64,000 nt of DNA from Heterohyrax brucei (GCA_028571685.1 CM053141.1:55736333-55800332), one strand, 5' to 3'; positions 11,622 through 22,904 are shown, numbered from the stretch's first letter. A program made the numbers and translations. Notes: generated by a model from the letters alone, not told the origin.

Positions 11622-12118
11622 TATCATGGATTGAATTGTGTTTCCCAAAAAACATGGGTATAAATTTGGCTAGGTCATGATTACCAGTATTGTGTAAAGT
11701 TCCTCCATATTGTAAATCCTGCCTCTGTGATGTTAATGAGGGAAGATGGGCAGCAGTTGGGTTTATGGCACAGGGCCCAGTGTGTGAGATTGTTCTGTGC
11801 CATAAGGCAGTCTCTTGAGATATAAAGGAAAGAAGCTAGCAGAGAGATTTGGGGAACCTCATACCATCAAGAAAAAAGCAGTGCTGGGAGCTGAGTGCAT
11901 CCTTTGGAAAGGACCAGGTTCACAGCACCTCAGTAGCTTCTAATCCAGGGGAAGACTGATGACAAGGGCCCTCTTCCAGAGCCAGCAGCAGAAGCCTTCC
12001 CCTGGAGCTGACGCCTGGAATTTGGACTTTTAACTTGCTACATTGTGACAAATAGAATTTCTCTTTTTAAAGCCATCATTTGGTATTTCTGTTAAAGTAG
12101 CACTAGCTGACTGAGACA
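11622..12118 (+). repeat. 5' LTR of the MaLR-type element
   Basis: Begins ATCATGGATTGAATTGTG, contains CCTCCATATTGTAAATCCTG and ends GGTATTTCTGTT...CTGAGACA. Same LTR family as 31117, 46624 and 57396. Confidence 0.85.
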
Positions 12119-13060
12119 GAATTCAGTACCAAGAGAGTGGGGTGCTGCTGTAACAGTTAGCTAAAATGTAGAAGTGATTTTGAAACTGTGGATAGAAGAC
12201 TCAGAAGGAACTGAGGAGAGCTGTTAATATTGAAGAAGGCACAGCTGATGAGAAATAAGCAGCAGAGGACCAGTGGCAGCAGCAGCAGTGGACAGGTAAC
12301 AGTAAAACCAGACCAGTGTGAGACAGTGCTGGAGCCAACCCATAGGCTAAGAGAGTTGAGTACCTGGGTGCAGGTTTCTTGGTGGAATGGCATGCATCTG
12401 TGCATTTAAGTTTGTGGAAATGCAGAGCTTTGGAACACCTGCTTTAGCAGGACAGATGAGGATGTGAAGTGTCTAGGCCATGAGGCCACAGGAAGCAGGA
12501 GCTGAAGAGACAAAGAGCATGAGAAATGGAGCTGTCTCAGTCTCAAGAGGTGTGGCGAAGACTTCACGGGTTTCTAAGGGTGGAACCATGGCCATTGGTG
12601 TTTCTAAGCGTGAAGTTACCATTCAGATGGACTAGGAAAATGATGCCCAAAGCTGAGGGTTGCAGATTTACTCCCCAGTGGGCCTAGAAAGTGCAGTCGT
12701 AGCACAGGGCCTGGGGGTCGGCTTACAGAATCCGGAAAGTATGGCCAGTACCTAGAGTCTGGAGGGTAAGGCCATGATATAGAATGTCTCAGAAAATGGA
12801 AGATTATTTTCAAAGGTGATGTAGTATGTTCTGCCAACTTGATTGTTGCCTGTTTTCTTTGTCACATTTGCAATGGAAATGTCTAAACTGTGCCTGCCTG
12901 TTCTGCCCTTGTATTTTGGAAACATAACTTGTGTTCTGTATTTCACAGCTGAATAAGACTTTCTGGATTTTGGACTTAGACTTAAGACTTTTGCTACGAT
13001 GGGATGAATGTATTTTGCATTATTACAAGGACGTGACTTTTGGGAGGACAAAGGGTGGAA
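12119..13060 (+). mobile_element. MaLR-type internal region, degenerate
   Basis: Lies between the two LTRs and begins GAATTCAGTACCAAGAGAG, as expected for the post-LTR leader of MaLR elements. About 0.94 kb with no retained reading frame. Confidence 0.75.
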
Positions 13061-13111
13061 TTCCATAGATTGAATTGTGTTCCTCCAAAAATGTGTATAG
13101 AAATATGGATA
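13061..13111 (+). repeat. 3' LTR of the MaLR-type element, 5' piece
   Basis: CCATAGATTGAATTGTGT start, interrupted after the 13-bp word AGAAATATGGATA (13099-13111), which is duplicated on the far side of the L1. Confidence 0.85.
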
Positions 13112-14301
13112 TCAACCCAGATGCCCAACAACAGAAGAATGGATAGGTAAACTGTGGTACATACACTCAATGGAGCACTACGCAATGATAAAGAATAATG
13201 ATGATTCCAGGAAACATCTCCTAACCTGGTTTCAACTGGAAGACATTATGTTGAGTGAGAGTAGTCAGCGACAAAAGGACGAATACTGTATGAGACCTCT
13301 ACGATAAGATCTCAAAAACAGACTTGTATATAGAAGAAAAGACTCTTTGACAGCTGCAAGGGAGGGGAAGGAGGGAGGGAGGGGGGGAGGGTTTAGTTTA
13401 GGTAGTTACTAGAAATCTAGTTGGGAGAAAGCGGTGACAGCACACATTAGGAACAAGAACAACATTAAGTGGACTTCAGCATAACTTGAGTACTCCTTCC
13501 ATCTTAACTCAATACTGCAAGGATAGAGTAGCTGGGGCGGGGAGCGGGGGACCATGCTCTTAGGCGAATTCCAGGCCAATTGGCACAACTAGCATTTTGC
13601 TAAGAGAGCTCTCTGCACCCCACATTGGTGAGTGGCGTCTGGAGTCTTAAAAGCTGCCAAGCTGCCATCCGAGGACACAGCAAATGGTCTGAACTCAGCA
13701 GGAACGGATGCTCACCGAGGGCCAAAATGGCATGCGGTAAAGACAACCGAGAAGACAGAGAGACCCACAAGAGTGGGTGCCTATATTAACCTGGGACCGG
13801 AAGAACCGGATGGTGCCCGGCCACCACCAGTGATAGCCATGATGGAGCTCACAGAGAGGAGCCTCACTGGCAACACAAGAATAAAAAGAGGTGCATCATG
13901 AGATCTCCACTAAAAGACCTCAGTTGATGGTCCAGCGGTTTGGGGGTTCCTCTGAGAGCATGGCCCCCGGCCCTGATGCTGCCCGTTCCCGTAAATTATA
14001 ACAAAGGTCCACTCTTTGGACAGGAATGGAATGGACTTGGCAATGCAGAGTAACCATATGTTGGAAGCACTTCTATACATCTATAGGATATCATCTTGCT
14101 GACCTCTGGCTGGAGGAAGGGGAGTGGACGGAGAGGAGGGGAAAGGAGACTGTTGGGAGGATGAGACATGTATGGAGCAGAGAGGAATAGTGTGCAGTCA
14201 CCGGACAGGGAGAGCAGTGGAAGCTGCATATAGGGGGGCATGTAAATTTACATGTGAATTTACATTTTCACTCAGTTATGTTAAATAAAAATAAAAATAA
14301 A
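13112..14301 (+). mobile_element. 5'-truncated L1 (1,190 bp) inserted in the 3' LTR
   Basis: Starts in the end of L1 ORF2 (CAACCCAGATGCCCAACA) and runs through the 3' UTR to an A-rich tail of AATAAAAATAAAA type. Perfect 13-bp TSDs (AGAAATATGGATA) lie at 13099-13111 and 14302-14314. A guanine-rich tract is at 13360-13391. This is a textbook target-primed insertion. Confidence 0.93.
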
Positions 14302-14767
14302 AGAAATATGGATAGTCCATAATTCCTGGTATTGTGTGATGTTCCTCCATGTTGTAAATCATGCCTCTGTTATGTTAAGGAGGGTGGATAGGTGACCGTT
14401 GTATCAGTGGGGCAAGACTCAGTGTATAAGACTGCATTATGACTTAAGGCGACCTCATGAGATAAAAAAGAAATAAGCTAGCAGAGAGATTTAGAGACCT
14501 CATAGAGCCACCAAGAAATAAAGCAATGTTGGGAGCTGAGCAGGTCATTTGGAAAGGACGGGGCTTCCTGCACCTCAAAACCTTCTAGTCCAGAGCAAGA
14601 TTGAAGACAAGGACCTTCTTTCAGGACCAGCAGAGAAAGCCTCCTCCTGGAGCTGACACCCTCAATTTGGACTTTTGGCTTACTGGACTTGGACAAATAA
14701 ATTTTTTCTTTTTAAAGCCATCCACTTGTGGTATTTCTGTTGTAAGCAGCACTAGATGACTAAGACA
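14302..14767 (+). repeat. 3' LTR of the MaLR-type element, 3' piece
   Basis: Resumes after the L1 with the TSD copy, then CCTCCATGTTGTAAATCATG, and ends GATGACTAAGACA. AATAAA occurs near 14694. Confidence 0.85.
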
Positions 14768-14772
14768 TCTAG

Positions 14773-15060
14773 TTAGTATTTTTTTCTCCCCACTCCTTCC
14801 CTACCTCATAACCATGAAGGATTGTTTCTTTCTGTGTGTAATTCTTTTTGTGAGTTTTTATAATAGTAGTCTCATACAGTAATAGACTTCTGTAATTGAC
14901 AACTTCACTGGGCATAATACCCTCCAGATTCATCCATGTTATGAGATATTTCATATATTTATCAGTATTCTTTATAGTTGTGTGTATTCCGTTATGTGTA
15001 TGTGCTGTAATATTTTTATCCATTCATCTGTTGATGAGCACTTAAGCTGTTTCACATCTA
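14773..15060 (-). mobile_element. L1 LINE, minus strand (second half of the copy split at 11621)
   Basis: Continues the L1 interrupted by the MaLR element, into the end of ORF2. It parallels the minus-strand L1 at 1-250 (CCATTCATCTGTTGATGAGC-like words). Confidence 0.8.
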
Positions 15061-15224
15061 CGTTTCCTAAATGATGTAAATTTACTTCTGTGAGATTCAC
15101 AACAAACATTTGTAACACACAATGATCTATGTTTCTATAAACACACTAATGACAGTAACATTTCTAAAATTACATGGTATTTTGTAAAGAGTCTGTGGTG
15201 TACTTGTAAATATTACCACTATAT

Positions 15225-15600
15225 CAACATGTGACCAGAAGAACCAGATGGTGCCCAGCCACCACCATTGACAGCCATGAAAGGGCTCACAATGTGGAGT
15301 CCCAGTGGCAACACGAGAATAAAAGGAGTCCACCCTAAGAACTCCATTAAAAAACTGCAATTGATTGTCCGAAGGCCTGGAAGTTCCCCTGGGAGCATGG
15401 CCTCTAGACCAGATGTTGCCCCTGTTCATAGATCATTAGTGAGGTCAGCTTATCTGATAGGAATGGATTGGACTCAGGGACACAGAGTGACCATATTGTG
15501 TGTACACTTTATGGCTCCAAGCATCTACAGAATGTCATCCTGCTGGCCTCTTACTAAAGGGAGGTGGAGAGGGTGGGGTGGAGGGGACAGGAGAGCTTTA
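15225..15600 (+). mobile_element. L1 LINE 3' UTR fragment
   Basis: CCAGAAGAACCAGATGGTGC, AGCCACCACCATTGACAG and GGACACAGAGTGACCATAT match the 3' UTRs at 13797-14300 and 58090-58600. Confidence 0.85.
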
Positions 15601-16118
15601 TTTTTTTAAGTGGTTGTATGCGTTAAGTGGTAACTGGTGAACTGGTGGTGATGCTTAAAAGAATACAGTTATTAATGTTGGAGGGTTCATTAATAAGAGT
15701 GGATGTCGTTTCCATCTCTAGATTGGGTGATGGTAGTAGTACTGGCAATTGCACTCGTCACTACCCTTTTTCATACCAAATTTATAAGGTCAGCTCTAGA
15801 GTCTCCCTAGGATGTCTTAGTCAACTCTAATATTTTTTTTTAGAGTTGAATAAAAATGTTTTGTTAAAGTTAACTACAAATTGCTGAATTTGTTTGCAAT
15901 TATATATTTTATTTGGCAATACATTTTAGGAAATACCCCAAGTTTAACATGGAAAAAGATATTCAAACTATTAACAGTTTTTAAGAGATTATTAGAAATA
16001 AGATACCCCATCCACAGTGTACTTATAAATGTTTATTTTGTACACATTTTATTGCAAATACTGAATTTTTGTTTAATCAAAGTTTAATGTTAAATCCTGA
16101 AAAAGTTGTTTCTTGCAG
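15601..16118. other. End of intron 3, no recognised repeat
   Basis: AT-rich sequence leading into the exon 4 acceptor. Confidence 0.5.
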
Positions 16119-16192
16119 GGCTGATCCTTTGTCTAACATGGTTCTAACCTTCAGTACTAAAGAAGATGCAGTTGCCTTCGCAGAAAAAAATG
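16119..16192 (+). CDS. NDUFS4: NDUFS4 exon 4, internal coding exon
   Basis: This 74-nt exon is too short to stand out as an ORF. Joined in phase to exon 3 it completes Thr117 and encodes [17 protein letters not shown], then VAFAEKN and the first base of Gly142. The acceptor is TTGTTTCTTGCAG|GGCTGA and the donor is AATG|GTATGT. Size and phase match c.351-424 of the human gene. It covers the middle of the single NDUS4 domain. One residue differs from my recollection of human: Ala where human has Ser before the FAEKN motif. The reading frame is intact. Introns of 12.1 kb and 37.2 kb flank it, both full of transposable elements. Confidence 0.97.
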
Positions 16193-16824
16193 GTATGTTT
16201 GATTCTTTTGTTTTGACAAATTAAATCAAGGTACTGTTTTATATTCTTAACCTTAAAACCATTTGGGAATATAGAATTTGAATTGAAATAACTTTTTTAA
16301 TGTGTCTAACCAATGGTCTTTAGACTTTTTACAGCATTATAACCCAGTCCTCCCGCAAAAACAAATACTCTGAAATGGAACTCCAGTATACTAGAACGTG
16401 TGAAACCCAACTGTCTGAAGTGTAGTCAGAGAATGAGAAGACTCATGCTTCTCCCTGCTTGTCAGTCCCCTGCAGAGCTGTTAGCATTTGGCTGTCTAAA
16501 GGCAGCTAAACATCTGATGGGGCCTCCTATTACAGTTTACACTCCTCTGTTTATGTGGAAGTTCCTACTATAAGCCAAAATCTCATGCTTTCCATAGATT
16601 TCCTTTTACCCCACATGTCTCCATTTGCTCATTATCCAAGTATGGTGAACCTAGCTTCAAGCAAAATCTCCACTGTATGATGCAGCCTAAGAGTATGCAG
16701 ACACCTGGGGTAAGCTGCCTGGACATACTGGCCTATGTCGAGCTTGCTACCAGCAAAGACTCAAAAGTGCCCTTTTTTTCTTCTCATTTTCTGTTGTATT
16801 TCCCGTTCATAACACTGTTAAACC
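16193..16824. other. Start of intron 4, no confident repeat
   Basis: Possibly a very old DNA-transposon fossil around 16320-16450 (TTTAGACTTTTTACAGCATT), but this is too diverged to claim. Confidence 0.4.
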
Positions 16825-16985
16825 ATGTGATGCAGTGTAGTGGAAGGAAGCTTTGAAATTAGAGCAATCTGGATTCTAATCCTTTTATACCACTTTCAAG
16901 CTATGTGATTTTGGGTGAATTTCATATGGATTTTGTTTCTTTATTGCGAAAATAAGGGTACTTAACCTCATAAAAGGAGCATACC
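16825..16985 (+). mobile_element. MIR SINE, ancient
   Basis: Core order GCAGTGTAGTGG, TCTGGATTCTAATCC, AAGCTATGTGATTTTGGGTG and AAAATAAGGGTACTTAACCTC follows the MIR consensus. Confidence 0.75.
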
Positions 16986-17344
16986 TAGTTCAGGGGTCTA
17001 AGTAGTCTATTATGTTCGATATCTGATATTTATTTAGTAGATGCTGACCCTTACCTTACCTTACCTTCTTCAGCCTGGTATTCTTGCTGTTTCTGTCCTT
17101 GGATATAAATGCACCACATTTAAATGAAGAGCAATACATTCTGTATTTCTAGTCTTAGTTATTTATTCTGTTGGGATAATGTCTCATGTGGATTGTTACT
17201 ATAAAGCAATATATAAATATAGAAGATTATATTGGTCTCCTACATTTGACATGTAAATGTGAAAGCGGTATAAAAGCTATTATTATTACCTAAATCATCC
17301 CGAGTTTTCATATATATAAATAGTGCCTTGTGTGAATTTGTGCT

Positions 17345-17445
17345 GGGTTACTTACTCTTTGTATGGCTTTGTGCTTTGGTTTCCTTATGGACAGTGGGAA
17401 TTGTGAGAACTAAATTACTTAATAAAAGTGCATAGTGAGCAAGTT
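17345..17445 (+). mobile_element. MIR SINE fragment, possible
   Basis: GGTTACTTACTC, GGTTTCCTTATGGACAGTGG and TGAGAACTAAATTA resemble the 3' half of MIR. Confidence 0.45.
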
Positions 17446-18094
17446 TGTAATAGTATTTAAGTATACACTGTTGTTTTGTTAGATGTAGACCAAACAAGTG
17501 GGAGGCAGGGGTTCTTAAGTGTAATTCCTCATTGAAACTTTGTAATTCCTTATTGAAACTTTCTTGGCAAGTCTCACTTTTCTTAATTTTCATAATTGTT
17601 CTGAATGTGATCATGGTCTTTAAAATGTTATTTTGATTAAAAATTAACATTGCTCTGTTTAATTAAACTGTGGTATCACTTATCAAAAACAGCCCTATTG
17701 TTTTCCATCTTTACAGTTTACCATATTTCAAGTCTGACACCTTGAAAATTATTTTTTTGAGGTCTGTAATAATGAATTTAATAACAGGAAATCTAATTAA
17801 ACTGTTAAGTCCCCAGTTAGTGTCTCTGTAAGTAGTCACAAAGACTTCACGACTGCAGTTGCCATGTGAATTGCAGGTGTGAACCAGCCACTGCTGCTTT
17901 GGAAATCAGGTGCCTTTCCAATCTGACTTCTACCTCCCCAGGGAAGAAAATTGAGGAACATTATCAAAATCATTAGAAAGAAAAAACAAGGAATTGCGGG
18001 GAGGTGCTATTAGAAAGTATAACTTGAAAAAGCTCAGTGGATATTGACTTCCAAAAAAATAAGCTAACTGTGAATCAGGAATTCTGAACTACAA
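17446..18094. other. Unannotated intron 4 sequence
   Basis: No element recognised. A short TTACC tandem run lies just upstream, at about 17048-17066. Confidence 0.45.
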
Positions 18095-18190
18095 GGCAAC
18101 AGGAACTGTGTCTGATTCAGTCACTGTTTTGTCCTCAGCCTCTTGCAGAAAGCCTGGCATTTAATGGACACTCAAAATCTGGTGGAATTA
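18095..18190 (+). mobile_element. L2 LINE 3' end, ancient
   Basis: GGAACTGTGTCTGATTCAGT, TTTTGTCCTCAGCCTC and AAGCCTGGCATTTAATGGAC follow the conserved 3' end of L2. Confidence 0.65.
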
Positions 18191-18226
18191 GTAACTTTTT
18201 AAAATGTATCAATTATTCGACCTTTG

Positions 18227-18395
18227 GAAACCCCAGTGGTGTAGTGGTTCAGTGCTACATAGCTGCTAACCACAAAGTCAGCATGTCAAATCCACTGGGC
18301 ACTCTTTGCAAATATTATGGGGCAGTTCCCCTCAGTCCTGTGAGGTTGCTATGAGTTGGAATCGACTCAAGGCCACTGGGTTTGTGTGTTTTTGG
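18227..18395 (+). mobile_element. AfroSINE, near full length
   Basis: GGAAACCCCAGTGGTGTAGT head, GCTGCTAACC, then CTATGAGTTGGAATCGACTC and a tail GGTTTGTGTGTTTTTGG. Confidence 0.92.
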
Positions 18396-18845
18396 TTCAT
18401 TCTGCCTTTGAATTTACTATAGTGCTTGTGATCTGGCTCATTTATTTAACATTTAGTAATGTTGTTATCAGGTGCAGCTGAGTTACTTCCAACTCATGAC
18501 AACCCTGTGTGCAACAAAACAAAACGTTGCCTGTTCCTGCACTATCCTGATAGTCATTCGTATGCTCGAACCCATTGTGTCAGCCACTGTGTCAGTCTGT
18601 ATCTCTGAGGATTGTCCTCTTTTTCACTGATGTGCTACTTTACCAAGCACGATGTCATTCTCCAGGGAATGGTCCCTTCTAATATCATGTTGAAAGTACA
18701 TAACGTGAATTCTCACCATCCAGGCTTCTAAGGAGCATTCTAGATGCACTTGTTCTGAAACATATTTGTTAATTCTCTGGTAGTCCATGGCATAATCATT
18801 CTTCACCAACACTATAATTCAAAGCCATTGATTCTTCAGTCTTCC

Positions 18846-19005
18846 TTGGAAACCCTGGTGGTGTAGTGGTTAAGTGCTACAGTTGCTAACCAGGAGTGGT
18901 AGTTCAAATCCACCAGATGCTTCTTGGGAATGCTAGGGGGCAATTCTCCTCTGTCCTATAGGGTCACTATGAGTTGGAATTGGCTAGACATCAGTGGGTT
19001 TGGTT
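18846..19005 (+). mobile_element. AfroSINE inside minus-strand RTE
   Basis: GGAAACCCTGGTGGTGTAGT head, GTTCAAATCCACCAG box B, CTATGAGTTGGAATTGGCTA and a GGGTTTGGTTTT tail. Confidence 0.93.
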
Positions 19006-19078
19006 TTAGATTTTATTCGCTATTTGGTTTTCACATGCATTTGAGGTAATGGTACACTGTAGCTTGGGTCAGACATAC

Positions 19079-19565
19079 TGACTTTGTCATCTAGTGCTGC
19101 TATAACAGAAATACCATGAGTGGATGGCTTTAACAAAGACAAATCTATGTCCTCACAGTAAAGTAAGCTAACAATCCATTTCACAGTATCAGCTACAGGA
19201 GAAGACTTTCTCTGTTGGCTCTGGAGGAAGGTCATTGTTGTCAGTCTTCCCCTGTACTGGGAACTTCTGAGGTGCAGGAACCCCACGTCCAAAGGATGCA
19301 CTCTGCTTCTGGTACTGTTTTCTTGGTGGTATGAGGTCTCAAGTTTTCTGCTTGCTTCTTTTACCTTTATGTCCCAAGAGACTAACTCAAGACACAATCT
19401 AAATCTTACACATTAAGTCTTGCCACACCAACACAGTTGCCCCCCATCCTCCCTGATTAACATCTTAGAGGCAGGATTTTCAACCTACAGGAACATCACA
19501 ATACCAGGAATCATGGCCTGGCTACATTGCTACACACATTTTTTAGGAGACACAATTCATTCCTG
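19079..19565 (-). repeat. MaLR-type LTR, minus strand, inside RTE
   Basis: TCATCTAGTGCTGCTATAAC, AGAAATACCATGAGTGG and, at the right, GGAGACACAATTCATTCC: the reverse of the LTR at 11622. The target flank on the right shows an RTE deletion, so no clean TSD could be read. Confidence 0.8.
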
Positions 19566-20479
19566 ATGTATTGTTCTTCATGTAGTCCAACTTCTCATTA
19601 TTTGCATAACATACAGATTAAACAGGTATGGTGAAGGGATGCAACTCTGATGCACACCTTTCTTGTCTTTAAACCATGCAGTATCCCTTTGCTTTATTTG
19701 AACCACTGCCTCTTAGTCTAAATCTAATTTTCTCATTAAGTGTTCTGGAATTCCCATTCTCTGCAGTCTTATCCGTAATTTGTTATGATCTACAAAGTCA
19801 AATGCCTTTGCATAGTCAGTAAAACATAGGTAAACATCTTTATGAGATTTTTTTATTTCAGCTATGATCCATGTGATTTCAACAGTTCAGCCCTGTAGAC
19901 CACATGGTTGTTTGCTTGAAATTGGCCAATAACAGTCCATTTCAACTCACTAATGCCTAGGATACCAATCTTTCTGCATTCTGTTTCATTTTTGATGATT
20001 TCAGATTTTCCTAGATTTATACTTTGTACATCCTATGTTCTGATTATTGATGGATGTTTGCAGCTGTTTCTTCTCACTTTGAGCAGTGTGACATGAGCAA
20101 ATGAAAGTCCCCCAGACTTTAAGCATCCACATCTTTAAGGTCAACTCTGCTCTCAGGAGTCAGTTCTTCTCCCACAATATTTTGAGTTTTCTCCAACTTG
20201 AGGAGCTCGTCTTCCACCACTATATCAGACAGTGTTCCTCTCTTACTCATAAGCTTTTGTTCTTTAGTTACTTATTTTGGAAAAGTAGATCACCAGGTCC
20301 TTTTTCCTATTCAACTCGACAGCGGTGGGTATAGTTTGGTTTGCTTATGTTAACCCAGAAGTGCCACTGAATCCTATCCAGCATGGGTAAGCCTACTGGT
20401 ATTTGAAATGCTTATGGCATATCTTCCAGCATCAAGCCAGCACAGAATGACACATTGACAAAATGTGTCAGATAACTTT

Positions 20480-22904
20480 TTTCAGCAACATGAAGGGCAA
20501 CTGTACATGCGGACCTCACCAGATGGAGTACATAAGAATCAAATCTGTTTATGTAAAGACATGATGAAGAAGCTTAGTATTATCAGTCAGAATGCTAGGT
20601 GCCAGCTATGGACAGACCTATGATTGCTTATATGCTAGTTCAAATTAACAGTAAAGAAAATTAGAATAAACCCATGAGAGCCAAAGTACAATCTTGAGTA
20701 TATCTGTCACACCTGAATTGAGAGATCATCTCAAGAATAGATTTGACACATTGAGCAGTAGTATCTGAAGAACACATAAGGTGATCTTCAGATGGGGTGG
20801 AGTGACATCTCAGATATCATACATGAAAAAAGCTAAAGATCGTTACAAAGAAAAGATGATACTGGATGTCAAAAGAGACTGAAACTTGCTCTTGAATGAG
20901 TGGCTAACATGAACAGAAGAAATGATGCAGTGGAAGGGCTAAGCTGAAGATTTCAAAAGACAGCTCAGGAATACAAAACAAAGTATTATAATCAAATGTG
21001 GAAAGACCTGGAATTAGAAGACAAAAAGGAAAGAGCACGTTTGGCATTTCTCAGGCTGATAGAACTAAAGAAAAAAGTTCAATTCTTCAGTTTCTGTTCT
21101 GAAGGACTATATGGAAAAATTATTAAACAACCCAGGAAACAACAAAAGAAGAAGGAATACATAGAGTTGGTGTACTGAAAAGAATTGGTCTACATTCAGC
21201 CATTCCAGGAGGTAGCATAATTATGAAGAACCAGTAGTAGTAAAGGAAGTAGTCCAAGCTGCACTGAAGGTATTGATCAAGAACAGTGCTTTAGGACTTG
21301 ATGGATTATCAATTAAGATATTTCAAAAGAGATGCAATTTTGGAAACACTCACTTGTTTATGCCAAGAAGCGTGAAAAAGATACCAGCCAACTAACTGCA
21401 AGAGATCTGTTGTTTTTTCCCATTGCAAAAAAAGGCGATCCAATAGAATGTGAAAGTTATTCAGCAATACCATTAATATCACTCATTATAAAATTTTGCT
21501 GAAGGTGTTTCAAAATCAGTTGTACTGGTACACTGACAGGGAACTACCAGAAATTCAAGCTGGATTCGAAAGAGGATATGCAATAAAGGATATCTTTGCT
21601 AATGTCAGATTCACCTTGTCTGAAAGCAGAAAATATCTGTGTGGTGAAATGGGCTACATTTTGCGTGGCTCTTATAGCCATGGCCTTATAGTTCCCACCC
21701 AGGTAATTGCCTGGACTGTGTGGTATACCAAGGGAGTTGGTCAGTTTGACCATCTGTCTGAGCTTAAGTGAGCCTCTTGAGCTTCAGGGAAAAGCAGAGT
21801 GTACCAACAGCAACAACTTAAAGAGACCCACAGGAGGTGGCACAGTTAGCTTCCTGTCATATAGAGTGAACCTGATTCCTTGGGCACAGCCCAAGGGCCT
21901 AGGAGAAGCCTACCTATGAATTTGGGACTTGCCAGCCTTCATACCTGTGTGAGCCAGTCCCTGTATAGGGTTTGTGAGGTCTGTGAGCTGTTGGCAGTGA
22001 GTTAAGGAACCCAAAGATGGGGGCAGAGAGTATTGAAGGAGAGGGAATAGTTGATGTTAGAGATGGTAGAGTGGTCTAGTAAGTTGGAAAAGTTGAATAC
22101 TTTCGATATCTGTAACTTTTGCCTCATAGGAACCAGCTTTGTGCTGATCCTTAAAAAAAAAGTTGTTAATTTCTCCAGAAATATTTTTACCTTCATTTTA
22201 TTGACTGTGCGAAGACATTTGACTTTGTGGATCATAAGTAATTGTTGGTAACATTGCAAAGAAGGAGAATTCTGGGATATTTCATTGTTTTCATGTAGAA
22301 CCTGTTTGTAGACCAAGAAGCAGTCCTTTTGAGCAGAACAAATAGACAGGTGGGGCTCAAAATCAGGAAAGGTGTTTTGTCAGAGCTGTGTCCTTCAGCC
22401 AACCTTATCCAGTCTGAATGCTGAGCAGATAGTCTGAGAAGCTGGAGTATGTGAAAAAATACTCAGCATCAAGATTGGAGTAAGATTCATGTATAGTCTG
22501 CAGTATATAGATGGCACAACCTTTTTTGCTGAAAGAAAGGACTTGAAAGTACTTAACTGATGAAGATCAAAGACTAAAGCCTTCTGTATGGTTTACATCT
22601 CAGCATAAAGGGAAAACAAGTCAGTTAGACAAATAAGTAACAGATGATAAACAGAAAATACTGAAGTTGTCTTACTGGCCTGACAAACTGGAAAAACCCT
22701 AGACACACTTTTAGCTCAGAAATAAAGTCACTCCTGAATTTTACCCTTCAGTCAAAGGTTAGACAGGCCCGTAAAACAAAATAAGTCTAAAGAGGCATGG
22801 GAGCAAGGACTAGAAGACAGGAGGAGACAGGAAAGCTGGTAATAGGGAATACCTGAAGTGAAGAATGGAGAGTGTTGATATGTCGTGGGGTTTTTAACCA
22901 ATGT
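20480..22904 (+). mobile_element. RTE (BovB-like) LINE, plus strand, 5' truncated, degenerate
   Basis: Starts in the endonuclease C-terminal region (CGGACCTCACCAGATGG) and continues through the RT region. The RT active-site neighbourhood is recognisable at about 22500-22545 as GATGGCACAACC...GCTGAAAG, with the ADD-type codons corrupted. The element ends near 22870. Multiple stops. A 0.54-kb foreign block (21637-22178) interrupts it. Confidence 0.8.
21637..22178. mobile_element. Unidentified insertion inside the plus-strand RTE
   Basis: RTE sequence stops at CTGAAAGCAGAAAATAT and resumes at AGAAATATTTTTACC...ATTGACTGTGC. The CAGAAA(A)TAT words at the junctions may be a target duplication. The block begins TGTGTGGTGAAATGGG and has no strong coding signal. 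A solo LTR of another ERV family is possible; I do not recognise it. Confidence 0.5.

Larger units (their letters stand above)
11622..14767 (+). mobile_element. MaLR-type (ERVL-like) two-LTR element with nested L1
   Basis: Old LTR retrotransposon with the order 5' LTR (11622-12118), internal region without an open gag or pol gene (12119-13060), and 3' LTR (13061-14767, split by an L1). A purine-rich stretch at about 13042-13060 sits where a polypurine tract is expected. TSD TCTAG flanks the whole. Both LTRs carry the ATTGAATTGTGT start and end in CTGAGACA or CTAAGACA. It is non-coding and inactive. Confidence 0.85.
18470..20475 (-). mobile_element. RTE (BovB-like) LINE, minus strand, internally deleted, with SINE and LTR insertions
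   Basis: The 3' end is near 18470 and the 5' end at 20475. Present are the C-terminal coding and 3' region (18480-18840 and about 19006-19075), part of the RT region (about 19575-19875) and the 5' segment (about 19890-20475). The middle of the ORF is missing. A SINE (18846-19005) and an LTR (about 19079-19565) interrupt it. It abuts a plus-strand RTE head-to-head at about 20480. Confidence 0.8.

Noticed and set aside
18846..19005. tRNA gene suggested by box A and box B in SINE heads
   Set aside because: These are tRNA-derived SINE heads repeated about thirty times here, with LINE-type tails and no mature tRNA fold retained.
19020..19397. 125-aa minus-strand ORF
   Set aside because: It lies entirely within a reversed MaLR-type LTR and RTE junction; LTR family members show no shared open frame.
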